From Candidatus Caccocola faecipullorum (GTDB lineage: Bacteria; Synergistota; Synergistia; Synergistales; Synergistaceae), in contig DVKA01000135.1 in the NCBI GenBank assembly GCA_018716365.1, positions 1 to 6,094 of the forward strand: DNA of 6,094 nt, in the 5' to 3' direction. Below, one piece after another: positions 5,511-6,094 of this stretch; position 1 is the stretch's first letter, and every line of letters begins with the position of its first letter. The notes under the pieces were generated by a model that was given only the letters and a program-made list of their open reading frames with translations, did not search any database and was not told where the DNA came from. Made by a program: the position numbers and the translations under genes.

Positions 5511-6094
5511 ATGGCAAACTTTGAAGGTTACGAACGCAGGATAGACAAGATAAACGCATTCCTCGCCGAAAAGGGGATTAAAGACCTCGACGAGGCGCGC
5601 GACATCTGCCTCGCCAAAGGCGTGGACGTCGCGGCGATAGTGCGCGGAATCCAGCCCATCGCATTCGAGAACGCCGTCTGGGCCTACACGCTCGGCGCGG
5701 CCAACGCGATAAAGAGCGGCGCAAAGACCGCCGCCGAAGCGGCCGAGAAGATAGGCGAAGGCCTTCAGGCCTTCTGCGTCCCCGGCTCCGTCGCAGACCA
5801 GCGCAAAGTCGGCCTCGGCCACGGCAACCTCGCTGCGATGCTGCTGCGCGAAGAGACGAAATGCTTCTGCTTCCTCGCCGGACACGAATCCTTCGCGGCG
5901 GCGGAAGGCGCTATAGGCATCGCGCGCACCGCTAACAAAGTGCGCAAAGAGCCGCTGCGCGTCATCTTGAACGGCCTCGGCAAAGACGCGGCCTACATCA
6001 TCTCGCGCATCAACGGCTTCACCTCCGTCGAGACGAAGTACGACTACTTCACAGGCGAGCTGAAAATAGTCAGCGAGCGCGCCTTCTCCGACGG
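5511..6094 (+). CDS. GGGtGRT-family protein, N-terminal part (3' partial)
   Basis: An open frame of 194 residues runs off the right edge. I recognise it from conserved blocks of the GGGtGRT family: ERRIDKINAFLAEKG near residue 9, IVRGIQP..FENA at 43-55, AFCVPGSVADQRKVG at 87-101, GHGNLAAMLLREETKCF at 103-119, LAGHESFAAAEGAIGIA at 122-138 and NGLGKDAAYIISRINGF at 154-170. The eponymous Gly/Thr/Arg motif is expected in the missing C-terminal half (family length is about 330 residues, from memory). No signal peptide or membrane segment is present, so it is cytoplasmic. Cysteines at 33, 89, 118 and 120 and His104/His125 are possible metal or cluster ligands, which is inference. It is directly downstream of and coupled to a NifU-like scaffold gene. 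I know of no established biochemical function. Family assignment is strong; function unknown. Confidence 0.85.
   Translation, partial: MANFEGYERRIDKINAFLAEKGIKDLDEARDICLAKGVDVAAIVRGIQPIAFENAVWAYTLGAANAIKSGAKTAAEAAEKIGEGLQAFCVPGSVADQRKVGLGHGNLAAMLLREETKCFCFLAGHESFAAAEGAIGIARTANKVRKEPLRVILNGLGKDAAYIISRINGFTSVETKYDYFTGELKIVSERAFSD

Noticed and set aside
5232..5885. Minus-strand open frame of 217 residues across the NifU-like/GGGtGRT junction
   Set aside because: It spans two well-supported genes and their intergenic ribosome site, with no recognisable domain; a shadow caused by GC-rich third positions.

Overview
The window is GC-rich, gene-dense bacterial DNA carrying eight protein genes (two cut by the window edges). 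No gene-free stretch exceeds 130 bases, and I see no RNA genes, mobile elements or CRISPR. Most starts have a strong AGGAGG-type ribosome site. Isoleucine is very often ATA despite the high GC. Together with an amino-acid-type flavin/iron-sulfur oxidoreductase pair and a NifU-like/GGGtGRT pair, this suggests an obligate anaerobe that ferments amino acids. My best guess is Synergistota (Cloacibacillus/Synergistes-like), with a high-GC clostridial relative as the alternative. This is inferred from style and content; there is no rRNA marker.

Left (1-1420): the end of a BFD-type [2Fe-2S] protein, then a DAO-family FAD oxidoreductase whose ribosome site overlaps the upstream stop, then a strong hairpin terminator. 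The two look like subunits of one amino-acid (proline/sarcosine/glycine-type) dehydrogenase complex. The terminator lies between this operon and a convergent small tautomerase gene on the minus strand (1445-1657), which has all the key 4-oxalocrotonate tautomerase residues.

Middle (1658-4744): three apparently independent plus-strand genes. They are a type IV prepilin peptidase, an exported nitroreductase-fold (SagB-like) protein with a degenerate flavin-site region, and an AlgC-like phosphomannomutase/phosphoglucomutase with an intact active site. The gaps between them (128 and 91 bases) hold possible hairpins and AT-rich promoter-like stretches.

Right (4745-6094): a two-gene operon of a NifU-like iron-sulfur scaffold protein and the start of a GGGtGRT-family protein, with a perfect TATAAT and a small dyad upstream. 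To my knowledge the GGGtGRT family has no known function. This pair is the most interesting part of the window and could be an uncharacterised metal-cluster system.
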